Positions 16,537-25,254 of a DNA stretch of 64,000 bases are shown here, in pieces. Position numbers and translations under genes: made by a program. The stretch covers positions 1 to 64,000 of the forward strand of contig ONDA01000006.1 in the NCBI GenBank assembly GCA_900316475.1, given 5' to 3'. This DNA is from an uncultured Prevotellaceae bacterium (lineage in GTDB: Bacteria; Bacteroidota; Bacteroidia; Bacteroidales; Bacteroidaceae). Within the stretch, counting starts at the first letter, position 1. Every line of letters starts with the position of its first letter. Below the pieces are notes generated by a model. That model saw only the letters and a list, made by a program, of their open reading frames with translations. It ran no database searches and was not told the DNA's origin.

Positions 16537-16627
16537 CAGCCCGTTAGAGTCCGTTGGGGCAGAGTGAAGTGTGTACGAACGTACACCGCCTCGCGGAAAA
16601 ACCCCTAAAATACAAACAAAAAGCAAA

Positions 16628-16945
16628 ATGTACGCAATTGTAGAAATTCAGGGTCAGCAGTTTAAGGCTGAACAGGGCAAGAAGCTCTTCGTTCACCATA
16701 TCAAGGACGTTGAAGCCGGCAAGACTGTTGAATTTGACAAGGTACTGCTCGTAGATGCTGACGGTGCAGTCAAGGTAGGTGCCCCCACCGTAGAGGGTGC
16801 AAAAGTAGTATGTGAAGTTGTGAATCCGCTCGTTAAGGGTGACAAGGTGATTGTCTTCAAGATGAAGCGCCGCAAGGACTCTCGTTCGCACAACGGTCAT
16901 CGTGAGCAGTTCACACAGGTAGAAGTTAAATCAGTAATCGCTTAA
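16628..16945 (+). CDS. rplU: 50S ribosomal protein L21
   Basis: 105 residues from [19 protein letters not shown]; the longer frame upstream is not L21-like. L21 binds 23S rRNA in the large subunit. The typical C-terminal basic signature ([26 protein letters not shown]) is present. rpmA follows 20 bases later, the near-universal gene order. Confidence 0.97.
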   Translation: MYAIVEIQGQQFKAEQGKKLFVHHIKDVEAGKTVEFDKVLLVDADGAVKVGAPTVEGAKVVCEVVNPLVKGDKVIVFKMKRRKDSRSHNGHREQFTQVEVKSVIA

Positions 16946-16965
16946 AATTGTAGGAGGACAACAGA

Positions 16966-17229
16966 ATGGCACATAAAAAAGGTGTAGGTAGTTCTAAGAA
17001 CGGCCGCGAGTCAGCAGCTCAGCGACTGGGCATTAAGATTTTTGGCGGTCAGCAGTGTGTTGCCGGCAACATTATCGTTCGCCAGCGTGGTACAAAGCAC
17101 AACCCAGGTAACAACGTGGCTATTGGTAAGGACGATACGCTTTACGCTCTCGTTGACGGAACTGTTCAGTTCCACAAGGGTAAGCGCGACAAGAGTGTTG
17201 TCTCAGTCGTTCCCAACGCTGAAGCCTAA
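16966..17229 (+). CDS. rpmA: 50S ribosomal protein L27
   Basis: 87 residues. It begins [20 protein letters not shown] with the usual short flexible N-terminus that reaches the peptidyl-transferase centre, and contains the signature [29 protein letters not shown]. It starts with MAHKKG and so lacks the Firmicutes-type cleaved extension. It is preceded by an AGGAGG-type ribosome binding site (TAGGAGGACAAC). Confidence 0.97.
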   Translation: MAHKKGVGSSKNGRESAAQRLGIKIFGGQQCVAGNIIVRQRGTKHNPGNNVAIGKDDTLYALVDGTVQFHKGKRDKSVVSVVPNAEA

Positions 17230-17271
17230 CAAACAAACAACAGCAAACAACTTATTCCAACAAACAAACAG

Positions 17272-17302
17272 CGTCCCGCCTTCATCCGTGAATGGCGGGA
17301 CG
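17272..17302 (-). terminator. Hairpin between rpmA and buk
   Basis: CGTCCCGCC (17272-17280) pairs with GGCGGGACG (17294-17302). On the minus strand it is followed by T-rich TGTTTGTTTGTTGG, so it probably ends the buk transcript. Plus-strand termination after rpmA is possible but lacks a clean T run. Confidence 0.6.
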
Positions 17303-17354
17303 TCTGCTTTGATAGCTTCACCGAACTCATCGAGAGTATCGAATATACGACGAC

Positions 17355-18416
17355 TTAGGAGTAGATCTTGATTTCCTGCTCACCGCGTATGGCTCTAATA
17401 ACATTCATGGCCAGTGCGGTCAGCTCGTCTTCGCCGGGATAGACGAAGACTGGAGCCAGATAGCTCAACTTGTGACACAGACTGTCGGTGACGTATCGGC
17501 TATTAGCGATAGCACCTGTAAGGATAATGGCATCAACGTGGCCGTCAGTAGCAGGAGCCAGCGAAGCCATCCATCGGGCTGTGCTATAGATCATCGCATC
17601 AAGCACCAAACGTGCGTGCTCGTCGCCCTCGGCAATGCGACGCTCCACTTCGCGAACATCATTAGTACCCAGATGAGCCGTAAGGCCACTATGACCGTTT
17701 ATCTTGCGCAACATCTCGGCCTCGGTGTACTGCCCGCTATAACATAGTTTCACTAACGATGCTGTTGGCAGCATCCCGGCACGTGAGGGCGAGAAGGGAC
17801 CATCTCCGCTCAGAGCGTCGCTGCACTCTATGGCACGACCGTGGTGATGCATAGCAAACGAGATGCCACTGCCCATGTGGCAGACGATGAGATCTTGCTT
17901 CTCGTAGCTGACGCCATGCTCGCAACAGTAGCGCTTGGCTATCTCTCTCTGGTTTAGGGCATGCCAGATGGTCTGGTGAGGCAGTTCGGGCAAGCCAGTG
18001 ATGCGGGCCACAGGAGCAAGCTCGTCGACGACGCCAGGATCTACCATAAATGCGCGGCAGCCTTCAATCTCGCCAGCGATACTCAGGGCGATAAGTGAAC
18101 CAAGGTTACAAGCGTGGTGCATACGTGGGTGACGAGTATCGGCAATGACCTTGTCATTCAGTTCGTAGACACCGCTCTCAACGGGCTTCACCAAGCCACC
18201 GCGCCCCACAACGACGTCAAAATCAAGGCCATAACCTTGCCGCTGCAATTCCTCCAGAATTTTCTCCTTGCGATAGTCAAACTCGTCCATGATGAAAGGG
18301 AAACGACATAGTTCCTCGAATGGATGATTCAGCGTAGCATGCATCAGCAGTTCCTCGTCGGAGAATACGCCTAACTTGGTGGAAATCATTCCTGGATTGA
18401 TGGCAAGTATTTTCAT
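17355..18416 (-). CDS. buk: Butyrate kinase-like ASKHA acetokinase
   Basis: 353 residues, the family's usual length. Butyrate kinase interconverts butyryl phosphate and ADP with butyrate and ATP. Family features are VVGRGGLVKPVESGVYELN, AFMVDPGVVDELAPVARITGLP, ALNQREIAKRY and LSGDGPFSPSRAG. Oddities are in the nucleotide loops: the start reads INPGMISTKLGVF where the family has NPGSTSTK, HMGSGIS where HMGGGIS is usual, and LTGAIANS where LTGG is usual. No phosphate butyryltransferase gene is adjacent. It may be an acyl kinase with changed substrate or weak activity. Confidence 0.82.
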   Translation of the reverse strand: MKILAINPGMISTKLGVFSDEELLMHATLNHPFEELCRFPFIMDEFDYRKEKILEELQRQGYGLDFDVVVGRGGLVKPVESGVYELNDKVIADTRHPRMHHACNLGSLIALSIAGEIEGCRAFMVDPGVVDELAPVARITGLPELPHQTIWHALNQREIAKRYCCEHGVSYEKQDLIVCHMGSGISFAMHHHGRAIECSDALSGDGPFSPSRAGMLPTASLVKLCYSGQYTEAEMLRKINGHSGLTAHLGTNDVREVERRIAEGDEHARLVLDAMIYSTARWMASLAPATDGHVDAIILTGAIANSRYVTDSLCHKLSYLAPVFVYPGEDELTALAMNVIRAIRGEQEIKIYS

Positions 18417-18428
18417 AGCAGTATGTTA

Positions 18429-19745
18429 TTAGGATTCACACAAATGTTCAATGACAAGCATATTACGGGTTGTAGTGCTTACGGCCGCGCGCTGGTCGGT
18501 GCGATGCCCAACAAGCCAAACGATGCAACCACTAGCATCGCAGACAACAAGTTGGCGACGTTTCTCCAAAATGGTCAGCTTCAAGTCGGTCAGATAGTCG
18601 CTCACCAGGCGGGTGCCCTTCATACCGAAAGGTTGAAAACGATCGCCTGACTTAACGGGACGAATAGTAAGCGGAAACACCACCTTAGCAGCATCAAGGG
18701 TAGCACAGAAATGTTCACGGCTAACACTCACACCATCAGTGACCGCGATGCGGAATCGGCGGTCGTTGTGATAGCGGTAAATGCCAGGTTCAGGTATACA
18801 GAGCTCTGGTAAGGGCGAACGACGCTCCTCGACAACAAGGCGACCACGGTCGACGACGACCTCGTGGGTAGCTGACTGGAAAAGCCGTCCAGGAGGTCCG
18901 CTCAGAGCAGAGAACACCTGTTCTACCTGAGGCGACGAGAACCCCCGCGGGGCAAGCAGTTCGTAAAGCAGCGACTCAGGAGAGGGCTGCTGCATGAGAC
19001 GGTTTATATTAACAGCACCGTCGCCAAAGATGGCGTCAATAGCACTACCGACAGCCTCATCATAAACCTGCTCAACCTCAGCCATCAGCTTAGCCGTACG
19101 GATGATATTCTCCTTGACGGCCGGATTGATAGTCTGTAGCAGGGGAATGACTTCAAGACGGATTTTGTTACGAACGACGTCAGGTACGAGATTAGTACTG
19201 TCGGTCACGTAGGGTTGATGGAGTTCATCAAGAAAACCGACAATCTCTGAACGGCTAACACCAAGCAGCGGACGCACCACATGACCATTACGTGGACGGA
19301 TGCCTGTAAGCCCGTGAATGCCTGTTCCTCGGATAAGATTCATCAACAACGTCTCGACGGCATCATCTTCATGGTGAGCCACGCAGACATCCTCAGCCCC
19401 AATATCCTGACGTAACTGCTCGAAATAGCGATAACGTAGTTCACGAGCAGCCATTTCAATGCTTACTTGATGAAGCTCTGCATAAGTATTTGTATCAAAA
19501 TGGATTAAATGAAGAGGTATTTCATTACTCTTACACAAATCACACACAAATTGCTCATCACGGTCTGACTCCTCGCCACGCAGATGAAAATTACAGTGAG
19601 CAGCCTCAACGTCATAGCCCAACTGTTTCATCACAAGCAGTAGTGCCACGCTGTCGGCTCCGCCACTTAGCGCCACGATATACTTGCCGCCATCATGACG
19701 GAGTAGCTGGTGGCGCTCAATAAAAGCAGTAATTTTATTCAACAT
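18429..19745 (-). CDS. tilS: tRNA(Ile)-lysidine synthase
   Basis: 438 residues. It converts C34 of the CAU-anticodon tRNA-Ile to lysidine, so AUA is read as Ile. The PP-loop ATP motif ALSGGADSVALLLVM is intact, followed by the N-type ATPase core (HCNFHLRGEESDRDEQFV, VCVAHHEDDAVETLLMNLIRGTG) and the C-terminal substrate-binding domain (VKSGDRFQPFGMKGTRLVSDYLTDLKL). Its start overlaps the end of rlmI by 11 bases, so the two are translationally coupled. Confidence 0.95.
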   Translation of the reverse strand: MLNKITAFIERHQLLRHDGGKYIVALSGGADSVALLLVMKQLGYDVEAAHCNFHLRGEESDRDEQFVCDLCKSNEIPLHLIHFDTNTYAELHQVSIEMAARELRYRYFEQLRQDIGAEDVCVAHHEDDAVETLLMNLIRGTGIHGLTGIRPRNGHVVRPLLGVSRSEIVGFLDELHQPYVTDSTNLVPDVVRNKIRLEVIPLLQTINPAVKENIIRTAKLMAEVEQVYDEAVGSAIDAIFGDGAVNINRLMQQPSPESLLYELLAPRGFSSPQVEQVFSALSGPPGRLFQSATHEVVVDRGRLVVEERRSPLPELCIPEPGIYRYHNDRRFRIAVTDGVSVSREHFCATLDAAKVVFPLTIRPVKSGDRFQPFGMKGTRLVSDYLTDLKLTILEKRRQLVVCDASGCIVWLVGHRTDQRAAVSTTTRNMLVIEHLCES

Positions 19746-20904
19746 ATAGCACCAGTCCCTTCAGGTACTCACCCTCAGGATGATAGATGTTGACAGGGTG
19801 ATCAGCAGGTTGATGCAACTGGTGCAAGATGCGCACCTTGCGACGAGCCAGGGCAGCTGCTGTAAAGACAGCATTACGGAAGTGGTCCTTCGTCACCACC
19901 TGCGAACAGGAGAAAGTAAACAACAGACTGCCTGGCGGCATCTTCTCCATCGCCTTTTGGTTGAGCCGCGTGTAGCCCTTCAGCGCGTTGTGCAACGCCC
20001 CGCGGTGCTTGGCAAAGGCGGGCGGGTCGAGCACCACGAGGTCGTAGCGTCCGTCCATCGTGTCGAGAAATTTAAAGGCATCTTCGCAGAACGCCTGGTG
20101 GCGTGCATCTTCTGGAAAGTTCAGGGCTACGTTGCGGTTAGTAAGATCAATGGCCTTGGCGCTGCTGTCGACGGAGTGTACAAGCTCTGCCCCACCCCGC
20201 ATGGCATAGAACGAGAAACCGCCGGTGTAGCAGAACATATTAAGGACCCGACGCCCCCGGGCATAACGCTCCAATAGCGAGCGGTTCTCGCGCTGGTCAA
20301 CGAAGAAGCCCGTCTTCTGGCCACGCAGCCAGTCGACATAGAACTTCAGACCATTCTCAATGGCGACGTTGTCGTCGCTGCCGCCATAGAGGAAGCCGTT
20401 CTCAGGCTCCATAAAAGGCAGAGTTGTCTCGCTCTTATAGTAAACGTTCGCAATGCGGCTACCCATCACCTCAACCAACTGAGCAGCTATTTGCTTACGG
20501 CAGAGGTGCATACCGATGCTGTGAGCCTGCATGACTGCCGTCCGTCCGTAGACGTCGATAATAAGTCCTGGCAGATGGTCGCCCTCGCCGTGAACCAGCC
20601 GATAACTGTTGCCAACGGCCGAGTCGGCCAGTCCAATCGTCTGTCGCATCTGTAGTGCTGACTGTAAACGGGCAGCCCAGAAACTGTCGTCGATACTGAC
20701 GTCGCGAAACGACAGCACCCGCACGGCAATAGAACCTTGCTGAAAATGTCCCACAGCAATAAAGTCGCCATTAGCCGTGACGACGCGGACGACGTCGCCC
20801 TCTTCAATGTCGTCATCGACGTGCTGGATAGCCCCCGAGAACACCCAAGGATGGAAGCGGCGGAGGCTCTCGTCCTTACCGCGCTTGAGTTGTATTGTCT
20901 TCAT
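19735..20904 (-). CDS. rlmI: RlmI-type 23S rRNA (cytosine-5) methyltransferase
   Basis: 389 residues. An N-terminal PUA domain (KRGKDESLRRFHPWVFSGAI) is followed by a class I SAM methyltransferase (VLNMFCYTGGFSFYAMRGGAE as motif I, LVVLDPPAFAKHRGAL as motif IV, and LLFTFSCSQVV carrying the Cys near the C-terminus). E. coli RlmI makes m5C1962 of 23S rRNA. The exact target here is assumed from the family. It forms a unit with tilS downstream; the exonuclease gene upstream is 21 bases away on the same strand. Confidence 0.9.
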   Translation of the reverse strand: MKTIQLKRGKDESLRRFHPWVFSGAIQHVDDDIEEGDVVRVVTANGDFIAVGHFQQGSIAVRVLSFRDVSIDDSFWAARLQSALQMRQTIGLADSAVGNSYRLVHGEGDHLPGLIIDVYGRTAVMQAHSIGMHLCRKQIAAQLVEVMGSRIANVYYKSETTLPFMEPENGFLYGGSDDNVAIENGLKFYVDWLRGQKTGFFVDQRENRSLLERYARGRRVLNMFCYTGGFSFYAMRGGAELVHSVDSSAKAIDLTNRNVALNFPEDARHQAFCEDAFKFLDTMDGRYDLVVLDPPAFAKHRGALHNALKGYTRLNQKAMEKMPPGSLLFTFSCSQVVTKDHFRNAVFTAAALARRKVRILHQLHQPADHPVNIYHPEGEYLKGLVLYVE

Positions 20905-20925
20905 ATCAATCTTTAATTTTCACTC

Positions 20926-21570
20926 TTACTCTTTACTTTTCACTAGCGAAGCGTCCTCACTCTTCACAATTTCATAGTCACCCGTCTGCTTCAGACGCTC
21001 CAGTTCCTCATAAAGCTGTATGCAGGCCCAAGCATCTGTGGCGGCATACGTCTTCTGCTTGTCGGTCAACACGTCGCGCTCCCAGTTCGTCAGGCGCTGC
21101 GCCTTGCTAATCTGCTGTCCGAAGAGATTAGCATAGAGTTTCTGCAGGCTGAGGTCTTCGACACCAATCTCGCGAACATGATCCTGAATATCAATGAATG
21201 TTCCCGTCTCAAAGCGCCCCATCTTGTGCAGTCCGTTGATGTCATCGTGCCACGACAAGCCAATCTTCGTCACCGTAGTATCTTCCAATAGTTTGACAAT
21301 GGCAGGCGTCAGTCCTATGATGTTCAGGCGGAACAAGAAGCAGATGTCGTAGGTAGCCACCTGTAACAGGGCGACACGATAGACTGTACCCTTTGAGAAA
21401 GAAGGCCGCGTCTCGGTATCAAATCCCAGAACAGGTTGTTTCAGCAGGAAATTGACAGCTTTCTCAGCCTGCTCCTTTGAGATAATGACGTGAATTCTTC
21501 CATCGAACTCTGCCCTGGGCAACGTGGAGATTTTACTTTTATCGTACTTGTTATAAATCAGTTTTTTCAT
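20926..21570 (-). CDS. 3'-5' exonuclease, RNase D-like DEDD domain
   Basis: 214 residues. The DEDD catalytic motifs are LGFDTETRP (I), KIGLSWHDDINGL (II) and YAATDAWACIQLYEEL (III, DEDDy type). The protein is a single exonuclease domain without HRDC, as in many Bacteroidetes RNase D-like proteins acting on DNA or RNA ends. The last fifteen or so codons (VKSEDASLVKSKE) are written by a GTGAAGAGTGA-type intergenic repeat that runs past the stop, so the natural end of the family lies slightly earlier. It is probably the first gene of the exonuclease-rlmI-tilS unit. Confidence 0.88.
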   Translation of the reverse strand: MKKLIYNKYDKSKISTLPRAEFDGRIHVIISKEQAEKAVNFLLKQPVLGFDTETRPSFSKGTVYRVALLQVATYDICFLFRLNIIGLTPAIVKLLEDTTVTKIGLSWHDDINGLHKMGRFETGTFIDIQDHVREIGVEDLSLQKLYANLFGQQISKAQRLTNWERDVLTDKQKTYAATDAWACIQLYEELERLKQTGDYEIVKSEDASLVKSKE

Positions 21571-21591
21571 TCATAAATTGTTTACGAGGTG

Positions 21592-21599
21592 CAAAATTA
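21592..21599 (-). promoter_or_regulatory. -7 box (TAATTTTG) of the exonuclease-rlmI-tilS unit
   Basis: The minus-strand match lies 21 bases upstream of the start codon. Confidence 0.65.
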
Positions 21600-21642
21600 C
21601 AAAAAAAAACACGAAAGATAGTAAAATGTGAAAAATTTCAGT

Positions 21643-21650
21643 TACTTTTG
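21643..21650 (+). promoter_or_regulatory. -7 box (TACTTTTG) of ftsK-lolA
   Basis: TACTTTTGCA lies 26 bases upstream of the ftsK ATG. Confidence 0.65.
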
Positions 21651-21676
21651 CACGGAAAAAACAGTATTGATAAAAA

Positions 21677-24163
21677 ATGGCAAAGAAAAAGACTTCAAAA
21701 AACAAGTCTGACAACTCAGCATTTAGCATCTCTGAGATTTTAGGCTTTTTCAAGATATTCCAAAACGAACGGTTGCATTTTTTCCTGGGACTGTTGCTGT
21801 TTGTTATTTCCATCTACACGGCACTGTCGTTCATATCATTCATAACAACAGGTGCAGCCGACCAGAGTGTCATTGAAAATTTGCGCGACGGCGAACTGGC
21901 CAACCAGAACCATGAGTTTGCAAACTCCTGCGGTTCCTTAGGTGCCTATCTGTCGTCGTACTTCATCAAGCACTGCTTCGGCTTATCGGCCTTCCTCATC
22001 CCCGTGACGCTGTTTATCGTATCGCTTCACATGATGAAGGCATACCGCATCAGACTCAGCAAATGGTTTCTCTCGCTGATGGTCATTATGGCGTGGTCGT
22101 CCATCACGCTGGCTAAGTTTCTCTCACCGCTGATGTCGGAATCACACTTTAACCCTGGTGGTGACCACGGACGTTTCGTCTGTCAGCAAATAGAGGGTCT
22201 GATAGGTACGCCTGGCCTGACGGCAGTTCTGGCCTTAGTAGCCATTGGATTCCTGACGTACCTCAGTGCAGAGACCATCCTTATTATTCGTAAGATCCTG
22301 AATCCCAGTAAATTCATAGACCGTGTAAAATTCAAGATTACCAACAATGATCCTGATGAGGCCATTGAGTCGTATGAGCAGCAGATAGAAACGGAGGAAG
22401 ACCCCAACGTGTTTGACGACCCACAGATGCAGACAGTGGAGTTTCCAGAAGATGGCGAGCCCATAGGCAACGACGGCTACGGCCAACTTCAGGGCAGCTT
22501 CGGCAACACCGAGATAGACGCCGCCTCGTCCGTGACTCCTGCCAAAGGAGTCGCCCCCGACTTCGAAGTAGCCGCTGCCAGCGACGAGGCTGCCGCCGAC
22601 CAGAAGACGCTAGTGACTGTTGGCGACAAGGAACTGGAACCCTACGACCCGAAGCGCGACTTGGAGAACTACCACTACCCCACCCTCGACTTGCTGAAGA
22701 AATACGAGAACGACGGCAAGCCCTACATCGATATGGAGGAGCAGACGAAGAACAAGAACCGCATCGTCGAAGTGCTTGGAACCTTCGGCGTCGAGATTTC
22801 TACCATCAAGGCCACTGTCGGTCCCACCATCACGCTCTACGAGATTACGCTGGCTCCAGGTGTCCGCATCTCTAAGGTGCGCTCTTTGGAAGACGACATC
22901 GCCCTGAGCCTCTCAGCCCTCGGCATCCGTATCATCGCACCAATACCCGGCAAGGGCACCATCGGTATTGAGGTGCCTAATGCAAAGCCGTCGGTAGTGT
23001 CGATGGAGAGCATCCTCAACTCGAAGAAGTTCCAAGAGACAACGATGGAACTGCCCTGCGCTATGGGTAAGACCATCACCAACGAGGTCTTCATGTTCGA
23101 CCTCACCAAAGCTCCCCACCTGCTCGTTGCCGGTGCTACGGGTCAAGGTAAATCCGTCGGTCTAAACGCTATTCTCACCTCCTTATTATATAAGAAGCAC
23201 CCGGCAGAGCTGAAAATCGTGCTCGTCGACCCGAAGATGGTAGAGTTCAGCATCTACAAGACCATTGAGCGCCACTTCCTCGCCGCCCTGCCTGAGGAGA
23301 TTAACAACCCCATCATCACTGACACGACCAAAGTGGTACGCACACTCAACTCACTCTGCGTCGAGATGGACGCCCGCTACGAGCTGCTGATGCTGGCTGG
23401 CGAGCGAAACATCAAGGACTACAACAAGAAGTTCAAGGAGCGCAAGCTGAACCCCGAGAAGGGACACCGCTTCATGCCCTACATCGTGGTCGTCATCGAC
23501 GAGTACGGCGACCTTATCATGACCGCCGGTAAGGAGATAGAGTTGCCCATCGCCCGCATCGCCCAGAAGGCACGTGCTGTGGGTATCCATATGATTATTG
23601 CTACGCAGCGCCCAACGACGAATATCATCACTGGTACCATCAAGGCCAACTTCCCGGGACGTATCGCCTTCAAGGTTTCGCAGGGCATCGACTCGAAGAC
23701 CATTCTCGACCGCATGGGCGCCAACCAGCTCATCGGCCGCGGCGACATGCTCTACCTGCAGGGCAACGACCCTATCCGTGTACAATGTGCCTTCGTCGAC
23801 ACGCCTGAGGTGGTCGACATCAACAATTATATTGCTGCCCAGCAAGGCTACGCGGAGCCTTACGAACTGCCGGAGCCGAAGATGGACGACAGCGACGCGA
23901 GCAGCAGCGAATCGCGCGACGTCGACATGACCCACCTCGACCCGATGTTTGAGGATGCAGCCCGGCTGATTGTCATGAGTCAGAGTGGCTCTACGTCGCT
24001 CATTCAGCGCAAGTTCTCCATCGGCTATAACCGTGCAGGCCGACTGATGGACCAGCTCGAAAAGGCAGGCATCGTTGGTCCCGCTTACGGCTCAAAGCCA
24101 CGCGAGGTGCTCATCCAGGACGAAGTAACACTCAATAACCTGATTAGTAACTTAAAATCATAA
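21677..24163 (+). CDS. ftsK: DNA translocase FtsK/SpoIIIE
   Basis: 828 residues. Four membrane spans lie within the first 205 residues, then an acidic linker, the alpha/beta motor (Walker A GATGQGKSVGLN near residue 487, Walker B VVVIDEYGDLIM) and the winged-helix gamma domain (DAARLIVMSQSGSTSLIQRKFSIGYNRAGRLMDQLE). It pumps chromosome termini across the division septum and aids XerCD resolution. lolA follows 6 bases downstream, a pairing seen across Bacteroidetes. Confidence 0.97.
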   Translation: MAKKKTSKNKSDNSAFSISEILGFFKIFQNERLHFFLGLLLFVISIYTALSFISFITTGAADQSVIENLRDGELANQNHEFANSCGSLGAYLSSYFIKHCFGLSAFLIPVTLFIVSLHMMKAYRIRLSKWFLSLMVIMAWSSITLAKFLSPLMSESHFNPGGDHGRFVCQQIEGLIGTPGLTAVLALVAIGFLTYLSAETILIIRKILNPSKFIDRVKFKITNNDPDEAIESYEQQIETEEDPNVFDDPQMQTVEFPEDGEPIGNDGYGQLQGSFGNTEIDAASSVTPAKGVAPDFEVAAASDEAAADQKTLVTVGDKELEPYDPKRDLENYHYPTLDLLKKYENDGKPYIDMEEQTKNKNRIVEVLGTFGVEISTIKATVGPTITLYEITLAPGVRISKVRSLEDDIALSLSALGIRIIAPIPGKGTIGIEVPNAKPSVVSMESILNSKKFQETTMELPCAMGKTITNEVFMFDLTKAPHLLVAGATGQGKSVGLNAILTSLLYKKHPAELKIVLVDPKMVEFSIYKTIERHFLAALPEEINNPIITDTTKVVRTLNSLCVEMDARYELLMLAGERNIKDYNKKFKERKLNPEKGHRFMPYIVVVIDEYGDLIMTAGKEIELPIARIAQKARAVGIHMIIATQRPTTNIITGTIKANFPGRIAFKVSQGIDSKTILDRMGANQLIGRGDMLYLQGNDPIRVQCAFVDTPEVVDINNYIAAQQGYAEPYELPEPKMDDSDASSSESRDVDMTHLDPMFEDAARLIVMSQSGSTSLIQRKFSIGYNRAGRLMDQLEKAGIVGPAYGSKPREVLIQDEVTLNNLISNLKS

Positions 24164-24169
24164 CCGAAA

Positions 24170-24763
24170 ATGAAAAAGATTGTTTTTGCACTCACAATGC
24201 TGGTGGTCTGCGCAACCGCTATGGCCCAGACCCCGAAGACCGTACTCGACAGGACAGCTGCCGTTATCAGCAACCCCGGTGGCATTACCGCTACCTTCAA
24301 GATGACTGGCGGTATGGGCAATGCCAGCGGCACCATCGCCGTCAAGGGCAAGAAGTTCCAGGCCAGCAGCCCCGTTGCTACCATCTGGTTCAACGGCAAG
24401 ACGATGTGGACGTATATGAAGAAGAACGACGAGGTGAACGTCACCAACCCCAGCGACGCCGAGTTGCAGAAGATTAACCCCTACAACTTCATCAACCTTT
24501 ACAAGAAAGGCTACGACATGAACATGAGTTCAGCAGGCTCTACCCACACCGTCCACCTGACGGCACAGGGCAGCCAGAAGATTCAGGAGATGTTCATCAC
24601 CGTCGACAAGAAGAGCTTCCACCCTACGCAAGTGAAGATGCTGCAGGGCAGGCGGTGGACAACATTTGAAATCAGCGAACTGAAAACGACAACGCTCAAC
24701 GACTCGATGTTCACCTTCAACTCCAAGGACTTCCCCTCAGCAGAAATTATCGACCTACGCTAA
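24170..24763 (+). CDS. lolA: LolA-like outer-membrane lipoprotein carrier
   Basis: 197 residues with a signal peptide (after MAQ). It carries lipoproteins across the periplasm to the outer membrane. The half-barrel features are TATFKMTGGMGNASGTIAVKG, FQASSPVATIWFNGKTMWTYMKKNDEVNVTNPSDAELQKINPYNF and a final F-NSKDFPSAEIIDLR strand. It is co-transcribed with ftsK and ends at a strong terminator. Confidence 0.9.
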   Translation: MKKIVFALTMLVVCATAMAQTPKTVLDRTAAVISNPGGITATFKMTGGMGNASGTIAVKGKKFQASSPVATIWFNGKTMWTYMKKNDEVNVTNPSDAELQKINPYNFINLYKKGYDMNMSSAGSTHTVHLTAQGSQKIQEMFITVDKKSFHPTQVKMLQGRRWTTFEISELKTTTLNDSMFTFNSKDFPSAEIIDLR

Positions 24764-24780
24764 AATCAGCATCCGCAATA

Positions 24781-24836
24781 AAGCCTTGACGAGAAAACGT
24801 TTACGTTTCATTTTGACTCTCGTTGAGGCTTTTTTG
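24781..24836 (+). terminator. Terminator of ftsK-lolA
   Basis: AAGCCTTGACGAGA (24781-24794) pairs with TCTCGTTGAGGCTT (24818-24831), with a T run after it. Confidence 0.85.
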
Positions 24837-24849
24837 TATTCTTTTTCAC

Positions 24850-24857
24850 TAACTTTG
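24850..24857 (+). promoter_or_regulatory. -7 box (TAACTTTG) of the PL1 unit
   Basis: TAACTTTGCA lies 31 bases before the ATG at 24889. Confidence 0.7.
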
Positions 24858-24888
24858 CAGCAGAAACACATCATACTCATAAAACTAT

Positions 24889-25251
24889 ATGAAAACAAAT
24901 CTACTATCACTCCTACTTTTGTTGTCGGCTGGCACTCTTACCGCACAAGCCGACAATGAGCAGGTCGTTACTGTCAACGGTCAGAAATCTGCAAAGACAG
25001 TCAGCAAACTAACCTTCAGCGGCGACAACGTTGTACTGCACTTTGCCGACGGCAGCACCCAGACGGTCGATATGGAAAGTGTTACTATTGCATTCACTGT
25101 GGTCGATGCCATCAAGACGCTTCAGACGACTGACAGCGAAGAGCCTATTCTCTATTTCGACCAACAGGGTCGGCAGCTGAAGCAAGCCCCCGTTAAAGGT
25201 GCCTACATCATGAAGAGAGGCAACAAGATTGTGAAACTCATAACCAAGTAA
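24889..25251 (+). CDS. Small secreted protein with sorting-domain-like C-terminus
   Basis: 120 residues with a signal peptide (to about LTAQA). The middle (VTVNGQKSAKTVSKLTFSGD...DGSTQTVDMESVTIAF) resembles a module in the pectate lyase encoded 3 bases downstream (residues about 205-240). The C-terminus (ILYFDQQGRQLKQAPVKGAYI then MKRGNKIVKLI) resembles the short end segments of Prevotella secreted proteins and weakly resembles type IX sorting domains. It is co-transcribed with the lyase gene. The function is unknown. It may be a surface or cell-attachment partner, which is an inference. Confidence 0.6.
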   Translation: MKTNLLSLLLLLSAGTLTAQADNEQVVTVNGQKSAKTVSKLTFSGDNVVLHFADGSTQTVDMESVTIAFTVVDAIKTLQTTDSEEPILYFDQQGRQLKQAPVKGAYIMKRGNKIVKLITK

Positions 25252-25254
25252 GCC

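Noticed and set aside
17281..17357. Short frame after rpmA (RPAFIREWRDVCFDSF...)
   Set aside because: It has no start codon or ribosome binding site, overlaps the buk terminator hairpin, and is too short to judge.
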